Assembly: GCA_965153455.1 (NCBI GenBank)
Contig: OZ234501.1
Span: 15,054,855-15,118,854 of the forward strand
Reading direction: 5' to 3'
Source: Sphagnum compactum
Lineage: Eukaryota > Bryophyta > Sphagnopsida > Sphagnales
Length of the DNA stretch: 64,000 bases
Each line of letters opens with the position of its first letter. The stretch's first letter is position 1. This document shows, piece after piece, positions 1-11,363 of this stretch. A program made the translations under genes and the position numbers. Under the pieces are notes generated by a model. The model searched no databases. It saw only the letters and a program-made list of their open reading frames with translations, and was not told the DNA's origin.

Positions 1-1480
1 TAAAAGGGGTAGAGGGGCATGCTGAAGCCTCGGGATGGACTAGGAAGAGTGACAAGCTTACTTACTCGAACCTGCATCAAAACCAACCACAAGTTGGTTA
101 GACCACTTTCTAGATCAACCTTGGTGTTAGGACAAGCCACGGGCAACTCTAGACTCACAAGACTCACCACGGCCCGGACTCGGGGGAAGCCACCACCTTC
201 CCCCATATAGTATTCTCTGCGTTCGCCCGCGGCACCCGCATCCGAATGGCTTTATGTCCCAGGACTCCCGAGGAGGAGTCCCGAAATTGTCCCGGTTTGG
301 ACTCCCAGGACTTTGGAAGCTCATAGCTTTCAGATCAGACCTCCGATTGAGATGAGGTCTGAAGCAATCTTGTAGCTCTTTTTGAGAATTTTCCAATGGT
401 GTGTCGCACTCCACCTGCACGCACCAGGGTCGAGTTGATTCCCGACTTTTAGTGGTCGGGAGTCAAACTGCCAATTTGACTCCCGACCCTTCTTTTGACC
501 ATAACTTGTGCTGCAAATCTTCAAATGGCCCATGCAAGCCCATTTTGGACATGTACACTTCAAGACCTTTCCAACGGTATAACAAACTTCTCAATGCAAG
601 GTGTTTTGACCCTTGCAATCGAGCTCTGCATTTTTGGGAGTCCTGGACGACTCCAAGTCCCCACTTTTGGGAGTGTGAGTTGCATCCTCACACTTTGCCT
701 CAAAGTGGGGTTGCGACAACGGGGCACGCTCCTTGGCTTGCAGCACTTTGAGGGGGTAGAGGGGCGTGCTGGAGCTCCGGGATGGGACTAGGAAGAGTGA
801 TAAGCATCAACTACTCACACGGGCCTGCACAAAACCAACACAAGGTGGTTAATGCATAATTGGAACATTTTTGGTGCTAGGACGAACCACGGGCAACTCG
901 AACTCACAAGACTCACCACGGCCCGGACTTGGGAAAAGCCACCACCTTTCCCCTTATAGTATACTCTATGCTTCTCCACGAGGCCCACATCCAAATGGCT
1001 TTTTGTCCCAGAACTCCCAAGTGGGAGTCCCGAAATTGCCAAAGTTGGGAGTCCCGCAAATTTGGGGCCCCATAACTTTGTGTATAGACCTCCGATTGAA
1101 ATGAGATATGAAGCAAAGTTGTAGCCCTTGTTAAGAGCTTTTCAATGGTATGTTGCATGTCACATGCACGCAAGGAAATCGGGTCGATTCCTGACTTTTA
1201 GTGGTCGAAAGTCAAACTGCCAATTTGACTACCGACCTTTCTTTTGGCCATAACTTGTGTTTTAGATTTCCAAATGGATCATGGAAGCTGTATTTAAACA
1301 TCTATGTTTCAATAATTTTCCAATGGTATAAAGAACTCCTCGAGCCATTGAGTTTTGACCCTTGCAATCACTCTCTAAACATTCGAGAGTCCACTGGGAC
1401 TCCACCTCCCAAAGTGGAAGCTCCTTTGGGAGTGTGAGGGTTCATTCCCTCACACTTTCCTTCACTCTCGGGCTTCTTCT
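1..1480. repeat. Two-copy tandem duplication, unit about 750 bp, retroelement-like
   Basis: The opening bases (gggtagaggggcatgctg, then gggatggactaggaagagtga) recur near 753-800, and the two copies stay alignable to about 1,480 with many substitutions and small indels. Each unit also holds two related sub-blocks built around 'ccataactt...', 'gaagcaa.ttgtagc' and 'ttttccaatggtat', so the structure is a repeat within a repeat. No long ORF or protein domain is visible. This layered style is common in non-coding or LTR parts of plant retrotransposons, but no LTR ends, primer binding site or polypurine tract were identified, so the class is inference. Confidence 0.6.
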
Positions 1481-1678
1481 TGGCCTACAACCTTCCAAAC
1501 CCTTGGCTTAGTCGCGAGCTCAAAGCTAAGGTTGCGACATTGGGCCCCATTACACGCAGCCCTTTCGAGAGCTATTGTAGCGCGGCGGAGTCTTTAACGT
1601 TTTCGAGCAACTGCTCGCCTTTCTTTGTCGTTTACATATCTGCACGGCACTCCAGGGCCTCGTCTACAATTCTTTCAA
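1481..1678. other. GC-richer flank of the duplicated repeat, no gene seen
   Basis: The stretch continues from the second repeat unit and is more GC-rich than most of the window. It shares 'ggttgcgaca' style wording with the end of unit one near 710. It may be the tail of the same retroelement-like sequence. No coding signal was recognised. Confidence 0.3.
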
Positions 1679-1927
1679 TCAAAAGCAAAATGGAGTCAGG
1701 CTCTGGAGACACAATAGCATAACTTCATATTTAATTACCATTACAACAGGTGCAAGTCCAACCTCGGGGTCAGCATATTCGTGGGCAATGTGGCAGTTGA
1801 CAACGTCCGTGTCATGCTCATTGCAAACTAAGTGGGCGTGGTCTCCGCAAAGTGGCCGTGTGCAAAGTGGACAGGCTATGAACATCTCTTGGTCACAAAA
1901 GGCACAAATCAAAAGCAGGTCCACCAT
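1679..1927 (-). CDS. Small Cys/His-rich ORF, possible zinc-binding fragment
   Basis: This is an 82-codon open frame. Its first 50 residues contain C8, C11, C19, C22, C27, H30, H32, C35, H38, C45, H46 and H49, a spacing that resembles a cross-brace zinc module (CAFC, CPLC, CGDHAH, CNEH, CH.AH). I do not recognise the family. Residues after about 55 look like ordinary non-coding translation, so the real coding part, if any, may end or splice earlier. No partner exon was found. It could be a gene fragment carried by the neighbouring repeat, or chance; the density of metal-ligand residues is the only reason to list it. Confidence 0.3.
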   Translation of the reverse strand: MVDLLLICAFCDQEMFIACPLCTRPLCGDHAHLVCNEHDTDVVNCHIAHEYADPEVGLAPVVMVIKYEVMLLCLQSLTPFCF

Positions 1928-1929
1928 CT

Positions 1930-2841
1930 TAAAAAAGAAAATAATGGTAACCTTTCTAGAGAGGTGTAATAGGCACTGCGAGCATCCCTATGTTTAGATC
2001 CATCTCTCTCCCTCTCCCTCTTTCAAAAGAAAGAGCTAAGTCAAAAGAAAAAAAAGGTTGTATCAATCCTTTAAAGTGATGGATTTGCCCATGAATTGGC
2101 TTAGTTCCTGTTCCAATCATGCCAATCAAACCTGGCTGGACCACTGCACTCAGATGCAATAAAAACCATTAGATGAGAAAGCAAGGGGTGTCCATCACGG
2201 TAAAGGAGAGGAAGCCTACAAACCCAAACTGTACAAATGCTGGGAACATACATATATATTGACCTAATGGGAGATGAAAGCCAGATCCGCTGATTTGGTG
2301 TCTGTTTATTGATCACATATGTACCCTTTCTCTTAAGTTGTGCTGTTAGAACACCATCCTACAATATTGCATGCAGTCAATAGAAAAAGCTCATCTAGAT
2401 GTCCAATAGTTTTCTTAAAACAATTTTACATCCTAACCAATGGTGCTTATAATGTTCATGGATTCTTGACTGTTTGTTGAGAAACTATATTCTATGTTCC
2501 AGATACATATGCCACCAGAGGATTAATTGGTGATTGAAACCAAAAATATTTGGTTGTCTTCTTTAATTTGTTCTTTAAAAAGAATTGAAGAAATGCAAGT
2601 GTAGTAGCACCATGAAAGTGTATACTTATAAAGTAGTCCACTTCAAATCCCTCGATATCCAACTCCTCTCCAAATGTCTACATACATATTCCAAGCAAAT
2701 AAAACAACTTGGTCATTATTCACTGCTTTGCAATCTCAAGTTTCAATGTCTGTGGGATCTCTATACCGGTACTGACAATACACCAAAAACCTTGAGTATT
2801 TGTATGCATGATAATGACAATGATGGGTTCTTCAAGTTTGC
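1930..2841. other. Intergenic, nothing recognised
   Basis: AT-rich sequence with short open frames only. The 105-codon frame starting near 2,585 has no recognisable domain and is probably chance, although its far end overlaps the TMEM258-like exon in another frame. Confidence 0.4.
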
Positions 2842-2918
2842 ATACCTCAGACACTATATCCCTTCTTGGCAGTGCTTCTGCTCATCGCCGGCCTTGTGTT
2901 GACGGCTTCATTCTTCAT
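2842..2918 (+). pseudogene. Single exon resembling TMEM258/Ost5-type oligosaccharyltransferase subunit
   Basis: Read from 2,842, the sequence gives IPQTLYP followed by FLAVLLLIAGLVLTASFF and ends at a good splice donor (ttcttcat|gtaaga). This matches the first membrane segment of the small ER protein TMEM258, a subunit of the oligosaccharyltransferase complex that N-glycosylates proteins; in plants this segment reads like SPVP..YP.LAV..L.IGL..TASFF and is followed by IYE. The frame would continue with that Ile codon across the donor. The upstream start and the second membrane helix were not found within about 1 kb, so I treat it as an isolated exon or gene fragment. A distant second exon cannot be excluded. 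Confidence 0.45.
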
Positions 2919-3278
2919 GTAAGAAAGCTCTCTGCTCATTGCTATTCTCTTCAGTGTTTGTGTTTTATGTCTCTTTGCACAAGAGCCCATCCAGAGAATT
3001 GCTTGCTTACTTGCTTGTGTGCCAAAACTCTCTGAACATGTCCAAGTGAAGAAGAAAAAGAAGCAGCAATAGAAAGGAGAGAAAGAAGGACGGTGGTGTC
3101 TGCTGTTCTATGTGTTGTTCTTGCTAAGAAGTTTGCTTCAATTGCTACAGCTGATACTTGGTGCGTCCAAATGACTGCTGCAACAAAGCTTGCTGCAGTG
3201 ACTTTTTTGGAGTGATGGGCCAATCAAATTGGCACGTCGCCAAAAAAAAGAAAAGTAAAGAACTTGGGAGGCACCTCA

Positions 3279-3496
3279 TTACATATATTAAAGGAAGAAT
3301 GAAGCTTCCCCTTAATCCGGACGGACAGTAGCTAAATATAACAAGGACGTCGTGAAGCTTCCCTTTAATCCGGACGAACTGTAGCTAAATATAGCGAGAC
3401 TTGCACATGCTAGCAGTTTAGGTTCTTGGGGAGGGAGGAAAAGGCGTGGGTGTAGCAAAAGAGCAGGTGCGCTCTTGAAGGGAATGGAACAGCAGT
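3279..3496. repeat. Direct repeat copy A, matching the Helitron 3' flank
   Basis: From 'ttacatatattaaagg' onward this sequence is nearly identical to 10,731-10,960. It contains an internal tandem repeat of about 60 bp ('gaagcttccc.ttaatccgga' then 'tagctaaatata'), present twice. The match begins exactly at the base that follows the Helitron CTAG terminus in the other copy, and here that base is preceded by A, giving an A|T site. No coding capacity was identified. Confidence 0.75.
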
Positions 3497-4487
3497 TGTG
3501 GTTTGGTGGATCTCACAGCCAGCCAGGTGAAGAGAGATGGAAGGAGTGGTGGCGGCTGTACTTCTTCTTCTTCTCTCGGATCCGAGTGCTTGGAGAAATC
3601 CAGGTTGATCCTGCTGTGTTTTTGCAAATACCCATCTCTTGCAATCCACGGATCCCATCGTCGCTATCGCAAGCACTCTTCTTTATCTGTTTGTGATCTG
3701 TCTCTCTCTTTCTCTCTTTCGGATGCTTTGGTCTTTTGTTTCTTTGTGGAGAGCAAACTTATCCGGGCAATCGCTGGTGGTATGGAGATGGGAATGCGCG
3801 AGGAAGGGCAAATTCAGCAACTGTGGACGAAGGAACATGGGTGGTGGTGGTTCTCCAGATTGTGAGCTTCTTCCGCGCTCCTCTACTAACACAAGGAGAC
3901 AGTAGTGGAAGCAGTAGCTTCCAAAGGCTATGCTATAGCACAAATCTCTGTCTTTCTCTCTCTCTGAGAAGAAGAAGAAGAATTAGGTGTTTCTTCTTCT
4001 TAGGTCCTTGATGATTATTACAATAGAATAAACATATCCAGGATGCAGTAGAATTGAGCAGTTTTAAATCAAAGCTTGAGATCTGATTTTAACAACTTCA
4101 ATTCGTTTTGCAAAAATGAAAGTAGTAGATGCAGTGTGAAAGAATATAAGAGAGCTAGAAAAAAACAAGCGGGGACATTTGGAACATCAGAGCTGCATTG
4201 TTGAAGATCATTTCTGGAATGATATAGTGCAGGATGTGCAGCGGGATGGAGAAGTTTGAAATCAGATTTAAACAGCTTCAAATCCTTTTGACGTGGATCA
4301 TTGGGGGTTGACTCGAATGGGGAATGAAAGAATCAAATTTAGAGAACGATCGGGAAAGAAATCTACTAAAGTTGAAACTTTTGAACACTGTTGAACATTA
4401 CTTACTTGGTACTACAATGTTTACAGATAATACCCCGTAAATCTATGTATTGATACGTGTTTGTGATACGTAAAAGATAGATTTAGA
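3497..4487. other. Intergenic, short overlapping frames but no recognised gene
   Basis: Several open frames of 70-120 codons overlap between 3,400 and 4,010, largely because of CT/GA-rich low-complexity tracts (for example 3,700-3,720 and 3,950-3,985). None shows a domain. Between 4,060 and 4,290 a phrase like 'gatttaaacagcttcaaatccttttg' occurs twice in diverged form about 190 bp apart. Nothing further is supported. Confidence 0.35.
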
Positions 4488-4962
4488 TCTTATTTCTTTT
4501 GCTATACTAAAACACAAGCCCATTGCTGCGATGACGTAAAGAACTAGCAAAGATTTCTTAGTGTAGTTGGAGCACCTTAAAAAGGTAAGATTAACGCCGC
4601 TGCGAGGCAGCCAGATAACGTTTTTACCAAGGTTCTTATTGTGTTCATGGGCAGTTCTTTACGCGTGTTAAGGCCCTCAGACGGACCTTAACTACGATTC
4701 GAAATTTGGCTTCTGCTCCGCTTTGGGCAGACTCCTCAGTCTGGTAATAGCCCCATCTAAGGGCCTAACCTATTACAAAAAATGGGAGCATGCACATAAT
4801 TCTGCGGACCATGGGTTCTGCCTGCCCGATACTTGAAACCCGCTGACAAAAAGGGAGGAGGCAGATAGAATGTGCACATGTCTGCCCACCTGCTTAGCTA
4901 CTGCATGGATCATTAATTACCCATTTCACTCCTTATTTATAGTTTGATTGTTTGTTCTGCAG

Positions 4963-5076
4963 GTAATTCCGAAGAATTTGAATCCTGTGTGGAACTAGAC
5001 ATTTCACTTCTTTGTGGCAAATGTTGTTCAAGATATGCTTATAGTGGAGGTGTGGGACAAAGACACATTTGGCAAG
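4963..5076 (+). pseudogene. Captured C2-domain exon (plant synaptotagmin-like) inside the Helitron
   Basis: Bounded by a 3' splice site (ttctgcag|gta) and a 5' splice site (ggcaag|gttctt), this 38-codon exon reads VIPKNLNPVWN, a stop, then TFHFFVANVVQDMLIVEVW and DKDTFGK. NPVWN..F.F and VEVWDKDTFGK are the core strands of a calcium/phospholipid-binding C2 domain, closest in wording to plant synaptotagmin or NTMC2-type proteins. One in-frame TAG replaces what is normally an acidic residue after NPVWN. No neighbouring C2 exons were recognised. The orientation is the same as the Rep-helicase gene. Helitrons are known to pick up host exons, so capture is the likely origin. Confidence 0.6.
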
Positions 5077-6050
5077 GTTCTTCCTTTCCTTCACCACAAA
5101 TTTCATTACCTGTTGTAAACACAACAAGAAACTTAGTTTGCAGTTCATTTGCTTCAGTGTGACACATCAATTTAATAATGATCAGGAAGTAGCAGTAGAT
5201 GAATATAGAGTTTTTGGTAACTGCTTTTCTTTGGCTTGATGGAGAATAAATCCAGCCACATGGAGAGATTTACTTGATAGCATAAATGGCATTTCATGAT
5301 TCCAATCCACAGACTATGTTCCTGAACTTGCAACAATAGGATTTCACCTCAGAAGGTGGGAAGTGAAGGCACAGTTGATGCACTAAGCTACCTGTCTCCA
5401 AAACCTTACATGCTTGCCAAAATTCTGGCAAGGAAAACCTGTGAACCTGAAATGCCTGCCCACTCCTTCCGGTGATTATTTTCCCCAAATAAGCTCTAAA
5501 CAATTGTATTAGGATTGACCACAGGACTTCATGGGGACATGTGCAATGACGTTGACAAAAGTATTGCAAGAGGAAGAGCTAACTACAGATGTTAGGCTCA
5601 AGGGTGTTGAAATTGGTCAACTATTCCTGGGCCTGAAGTGGGGTCGAATCACAGGGAACCACCGACTGTCAACACCAACTCTTGAATGACCAACCACCAG
5701 TTACTTCCCCCCCCACCCAAAAACACCTATCCAGTCCTTCTTTGTCATTTAATAAGTAAGTCCAATACTACACAGTAAGTTAATCACATTCAAATGAGAG
5801 AAGATGGATTTTGATAAGTCCATACAATACTGCTTTGAAATACTCTCTCTCTCTCTCACACACACTTTCTCTTCTTCTCTATTGTGATCTTTGTAGGAAT
5901 CAATAACACCTCGAGCAAATAAGTAAGTACAAACTAATAAGCCATGGACTTTCCTTTCTTGTGCCACCCTGGGGATTGATTTTGGCTCACATTTTGACAC
6001 CAGTAGCGCTGCCTGCACAATTCTTCAGTTGATGTAGCTAGACTTCAACA
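5077..6050. other. Helitron interior between captured exon and Rep gene
   Basis: No recognised coding exon. A 91-codon minus-strand frame at 5,294-5,569 has no known domain. A CT/CA-rich tract lies at 5,843-5,870 and a C-run at 5,707-5,716. More captured host sequence may be hidden here, but I could not name any. Confidence 0.35.
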
Positions 6051-9000
6051 ATGTCCACACACACGGCACTAGCACAGAAGAGTGCAGGAGAAACCCCCCG
6101 CCCCAAGATGCCCGAAGACATACAAGAACGTATGCGTGGACTCATTGCGCAACATGGTAGTGCTTTGGCTGCTTTGACGGCTCTTCGGAAGCACCTAGAA
6201 GCTCAACGGAATGACGAGCAAATTGACTCTTTGGAAAATCCTGTTCCACATATTGATGTTCCAGCACAATTCAATCAAGGCACGTCAGAATCTGCACATG
6301 AACGTCGCAATCGCCTACAGAGAGAACGGTGTGCTAAGCAACGTGAACAACCTTCTCTTCGCAATGACGCATTACAATTGTTTGGAGACGAAGATGTGTC
6401 ATCCCTGGGACGATGGGATTGTGGAGAAATGGACACAATATGTGGATTTTGCTGCGTGAAAATGTGGATCAAAAAATGATCGACCAAGTCGAAGAACAAT
6501 AACCCACAATTTTCTTTGTGTTGCAAGAATGGCAAAGTTCTGTTGTCGAATCTTCCTACAACACCGCAAGAGCTGAAAGTTCTTTTAACTAGCAAAGAGA
6601 GCAGTGCCGTCAAATTTTGAGATTAGATTCGCATGTACAATTCGGTGTTGGCATTCACTTCGCTCGGTGCCAAAGTTGATGAGTCGGTAACAGGAGGCCC
6701 TGGACCGTACTCCTTTCGCATTCAAGGTGAATTTTATCACAAAATCGGATCCCTATGTTATGCCGAAGGACAAAGGCCACAATTTGCACAACTGTACATT
6801 CATGATACGAAACGCGAACATCAAAACCGCCATGCCGTTATGCCCTCGCTTGATCCAACGACGTTGGATCGGTTGTTGACCATGATGTACAATATCAATC
6901 CCTATGTTGAAGTGTTCAAAATGGCAAGGGATATGATGGCAACAGAAGGTGCTCCCATGGATCTGAAATTGCATCTCATTGGCTCTCGAACAAAGGATGC
7001 CTGTCGATACAATGTGCTGACGGCCGATGAAGTCGCTACATTGATGGTAGGAGATGGTTCTGAGGCTGTACACAGACGTGATGTTGTCCTTGCTCAGCAA
7101 GCTGGCCCGTTTCAGCGCATTTCCAAACTACATGTGGGATACATGGCTCTACATTATCCGTTGTTATTTTCTTATGGTGAGGATGGATGGCATCCGAATA
7201 TTCTGCTCAATGGTGTTGTTGCTGATGTTGATTTGGATGAAGACCATGTGGAAGAATATGAGCTTCAAAGAAAACATTGCAATGTGACAATGGCGGAATT
7301 TTATAGTTATCGACTTCAACATCGAGACACTAATGGCATTGCGTTGCTTCGTGGTGACCGATTGCGGCATCAATACATTGTGGATGCTTATGCAGCTATC
7401 GAACAAAGTCGCTTGAAGTACCTGCGCCTGAATAAAAAAAAACTTCGCGCAGATCTTTATCAAGGCCTTCAAGACGCCATCGTTGCAAGTGACAATAGCG
7501 TTGCTGCCATCGGATAGAGGATCATTCTACCATCTTCTTTCATAGTTGGTCCACGTCACATGGTTCAGAATTATCAAGATGCCATGGCAATCTGCAGATG
7601 GGCCAGTTGCCCGGATGCATTTGTTACATTCACTTGCAATCCCCAATGGCTTGAAATTAAGAGAGCGTTGCTACTCGAACAACAACCTCAGGATCGACCC
7701 GATTTGGTAACCCGAGTGTGCAAAATCAAGCTGAAGGAGTTGATCAATGACATTCTCAAGAAGCATATTCTGGGACGCACGATTGCGGGAATCTATGTCG
7801 TTGAATTTCAAAAGCGTGGGCTGCCGCATGCACACATTCTCATCTTCTTTACCGAAGTCTGCAAGCCACACACGGTCGAGGATGTAGACCGCATGATCAG
7901 TGCTGAACTTCCGAATTCAGAAACAAACAAGTTGGCCCACGAGACGGTTACCAGATGCATGATGCATGGTCCATGTGAGCTGCGTTTCCAAATGCCCCGT
8001 GCAAATGCAAAAAACAATATCCACGCAAGTTCCATTCCGAGACGGTGACGGATGTAAACAGATACCCTATTTATCGGCGTAGAGATATGGGGCACACAAT
8101 TTTGGTTCATGGCATTGAATTGGACAATCGTTGGGTGGTACCGCACAATGTCTATTTATCGACCAAATACGATGCACACATCAACGTTGAGGTTTGCAAC
8201 AATATTCGTGCAGTCAAATATCTATTCAAGTACGTATATAAAGGACATGATCGTGCAACTGTTGAGATCTCACGCCAGAGCGACAATGCCACCGAAGGGA
8301 ATGTGGTCAAAACTGATGAAATTAAAAAATATTTCGACTGTCGCTATGTATCTGCATCGGAAGCAGCGTGGCGCATCTTCAAGTTTGATATGCATGAGCG
8401 GTTTCCTACCGTTGAGCATCTGCAATACCATTTGCCCAATCAGCAAATGGTGCTGTTTGACGATGACGATGATGTGCAGGAAGTGGCAACACGGTCAGCC
8501 ATTTCCAAAATGATGCTCACAGAATGGTTAAAAAAAAACCAAGAATCGGAAGTTGCACGAAGCCTTACGTTCGATTAATTCCCTCAGCAATGGGTGTGGA
8601 ATCGGAAGTTAAAGCGATGGACAATGCGCAAGAGAGGCTTTGCCATTGGTCGCATGTATTATGCACACCCGACATCCGGTGAACGTTATTATTTGCGAAT
8701 GCTGCTGAACTGCGTCAAAGGTGCCACATCCTACGAGCATTTGCGGACAATGGATGGTAGAGAGCACGACACATTCAAAGATGCATGCATTGCAATGGGT
8801 TTGCTTGCAGACGACAACGAATGGCATCAAGCCTTGGAAGAAGCCGGTGTTTGGGCCTTAGGACGACAATTGCGTGACATGTTTACCTCCATGTTGATGT
8901 TTTGTGAGGTCACGAATCTTAGACAGCTATGGGATGCACATTGGGAGTCTTTGAGTGATGACATTGAAGCAATGACACGCTGCGAGCGTGCTCATCCAAC

Positions 9001-10657
9001 TGTTACCCTTTCTGAGGATGCACTAAAGGATCGTGCATTGTATGAGATCGATCAGGTTCTCATGCGCAATGGACACCGCCTGGAAGATTTTCCAACGCTT
9101 CCTAAGTCTAATTACGTCCCTTCTGTTCATGGAGGAAACCGATTGGTCGAAGAAAAGTTGGCTTATGATCAGCATTCATTAACCACAGATGCAGACAATG
9201 TAGAAGATAGGCTCAATGATGATCAGCGCAACGCATACAAAACTATTTTGAATGCCGTGACAAACAAAGAGGGCAAACTATTCTTTGTGTATGGCAGTGG
9301 TGGAACCGGCAAAACATTTGTTTGGACAACACTTCTGTCTCGTCTACGAGGGCAAGGCAAAATCGTGCTTGCAGTTGCCTCATCAGGAATTGCATGTTTG
9401 TTGCTTCTGGGCGGCAGAACCGCCCATTCAAGATTCAAGATCCGATTGATCTACACGATGAGTCAACTTGCAACATCACACAACAGATGAAAGTGGCCGA
9501 GTTGGTGCGTAAAGCTGATATGATCATTTGGGATGAGGCACCAATGATGCATCGCCGAGCTTTCGAAGCTGTTGATCGCACCCTGCGTGATTTGATGCAA
9601 TTGGATGACGCACAAGCAACCGATAAAATCTTTGGTGGGAAAACCGTGGTCTTTGGTGCGGATTTTCGACAGATCTTGCCTGTTGTTCCCAAGGGGGGAC
9701 GAGAAGACATTGTCAATGCTTCCTTGCCTCGATCGCATCTTTGGCAGCATGTTACAATTCTTCGTCTTTATATCAACATGCGAGTCATGGCAACCAATTT
9801 TGAAAAGCAGCGAGAGTTTGCCAAATGGGTGTTGAATGTTGGAGATGGTAATCTTCCTGCCATTGTAGAAGAAGAAAGTGTCAATCCATATTGGATCAAG
9901 ATTCCATCCCATATGAGGTTGCCAGCAGAAGATTGCAGCTTAAGAGGATTAATCCGAACCATCTATCCGGATCACCAGTGCCACTCTGGAGATGCCATGT
10001 ATCTTATGCAACACAACATTCTAGCCCCCAAAATTACTGACGTTGATGAAGTCAACAATGCAATTTTAGAATCGATATCTGAATCGCACACGTACTTGAG
10101 CGCAAATTCTTTGATTCCAACAGAAGAAGGTGCAAGTGTTGCTGCAGGAGTTTCAAGATTCATTGTATCCGGTGGAATTTTTAAACACTTTGCAATTCAG
10201 CGATATCGCAAATCATGAGCTGGAACTCAAAGTGGGTGTGCCAATCCTTTTGTTGCGTAATCTCAATCAATCAATAGGATTGTGCAATGGTACGAGGTTG
10301 ATTGTCAAAAGATTGGGTCAGTGTGTCATTGAAACGGAAATCATCATAGGAAACAATGTCGGCAAACGTGTGTTCATACTTCGCATCATCATGTCCCCCT
10401 CTGGGACCGATTGGCCATTTGTTTTGTGTCGTCGTCAATTTCCAGTTCGAGTGGCATTTGCGATCACAATCAACAAAAGTCAAGGTCAGACATTCAACAA
10501 CGTTGGGGTATATTTGCCGTCTCCGGTCTATTCCCATGGTCAGCTGTATGTTGCTATTTCACGGGTCACAAGTAGTGCAAATATCAAGATTTTCAATGGC
10601 CAGGGTACCGATAGATACATGCGAAATGTTGTATATAAAGAGGTTTTGGAACTGTAG
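6051..10657 (+). pseudogene. Helitron Rep-helicase (RepHel), multiply frameshifted
   Basis: Consecutive segments form one broken protein of roughly 1,500 residues: 6,051-6,479, 6,633-7,517, 7,560-8,048, 8,045-8,578, 8,594-9,490, 9,430-10,218 and 10,130-10,657. The N-terminal zinc-like region (MDTICGFCCVKMW) and the Helitron N domain (SVTGGPGPYSFRIQGEFYH) come first. The Rep nuclease follows, with FVTFTCNP, the metal-binding GLPHAHIL and the two-tyrosine motif YLFKYVYKG near 8,219-8,245. The PIF1-type helicase has Walker A GSGGTGKT (near 9,293), Walker B IIWDEAPMMHRR, GADFRQILPVVP, and the C-terminal LCNGTRL and ITINKSQGQTF. Frame changes occur near 8,040, 9,430 and 10,180, and stops at about 6,479, 6,620, 7,515 and 8,576. 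The product would nick and unwind the element for rolling-circle movement; it is dead here. Closely spaced lesions and well-kept motifs suggest moderately recent inactivation. Confidence 0.9.
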
Positions 10658-10700
10658 TTTGTAGTTGTAATTTTGTAATATGTACCGTCAAATACACACA

Positions 10701-10730
10701 CCTGTGCATTAGGCACGGGGTTCAGACTAG
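10701..10730 (+). other. Helitron 3' terminal hairpin and CTAG end
   Basis: CCTGTGC (10,701-10,707) pairs with GCACGGG (10,713-10,719) around the loop ATTAG, with one G-T pair. Seven bases later comes CTAG, followed by T. This is the standard Helitron 3' terminus, where the hairpin acts as the transposition stop signal. Confidence 0.85.
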
Positions 10731-10960
10731 TTACATATATTAAAGGAAGAATGAAGCTTCCCCTTAATCCGGACGGACAGTAGCTACAGACAATAGCTAA
10801 ATATAGCGAGGACGTCGTGAAGCTTCCCCTTAATCCGGACGGACAATAGCTAAATATAGCGAGACTTGCACATGCTAGCAATTTAGGTTCATGGGGAGGG
10901 AGGAAAAGGCGTGGGTGTAGCAAAAAAGCAGGCGCGCTCTTGAAGGGAATGGAGCAGCAG
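10731..10960. repeat. Direct repeat copy B, 3' flank of the Helitron
   Basis: Near-identical to 3,279-3,496, with an extra short 'acagacaatagct' type insertion in the first sub-unit. The same internal 60-bp tandem motif is present twice. A third, short trace ('tttaaaggaagaatg') appears at 11,275. The match starts immediately after the Helitron CTAG. Confidence 0.75.
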
Positions 10961-11360
10961 TTGTATGGCAGCAAAGGTGAAGCGCCCGGGCTTAGAGACG
11001 CCAATTCTCACTTCACTTTTATTTGCATTTGTGTGACACTGCTAGGCTGGGTGCTTGGAGGTGAAGAAGAAGATCCGTGAGAGACAGACTAAGACACACA
11101 TGGAGAGAGAGACGCACAGACACAGAGAGAGAAGGGGGGAAGACCTGCGCACATGAACTGCGAGATCGGGAAGAAGTGGGAATGTAGCAAAGCGTGTTGT
11201 GACTAGACGATACATTTTCTATTTGTTTCAGGCAGTGGCAATTGTTTCAGGCATTTGTAAGTAAGGATTCTATTATTTAAAGGAAGAATGTGCAAAAACA
11301 ACATGCTGCAGCCAATGGGAAGGTGCAGTATCCACTCAGGGCCCCATCATTTTAATTTGG
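10961..11360. other. Intergenic, purine-rich, no gene
   Basis: A GA-rich tract at 11,098-11,135 and no recognisable coding sequence or element ends. Confidence 0.35.
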
Positions 11361-11363
11361 GTT

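Larger units (their letters stand above)
4488..10730 (+). mobile_element. Decayed autonomous Helitron (rolling-circle transposon)
   Basis: The 3' end is clear: a 7-bp-stem hairpin at 10,701-10,719, then seven bases, then CTAG at 10,727-10,730 followed by T, as expected for Helitrons, which insert between A and T and make no target duplication. Inside lies a Rep-helicase gene broken by frameshifts and stops (6,051-10,657). The 5' end is less certain. A|TC at 4,487/4,488 followed by 'gctatactaaaacacaagcc' resembles plant Helitron 5' starts, but other TC positions nearby are possible. Between the 5' end and the Rep gene lie a captured C2-domain exon and unrecognised sequence. With this many lesions the element cannot make its own protein. 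Confidence 0.75.

Noticed and set aside
3410-4011. Cluster of overlapping 70-120-codon frames on both strands
   Set aside because: All overlap CT/GA-rich tracts and lack domains; overlapping frames on both strands argue against coding.
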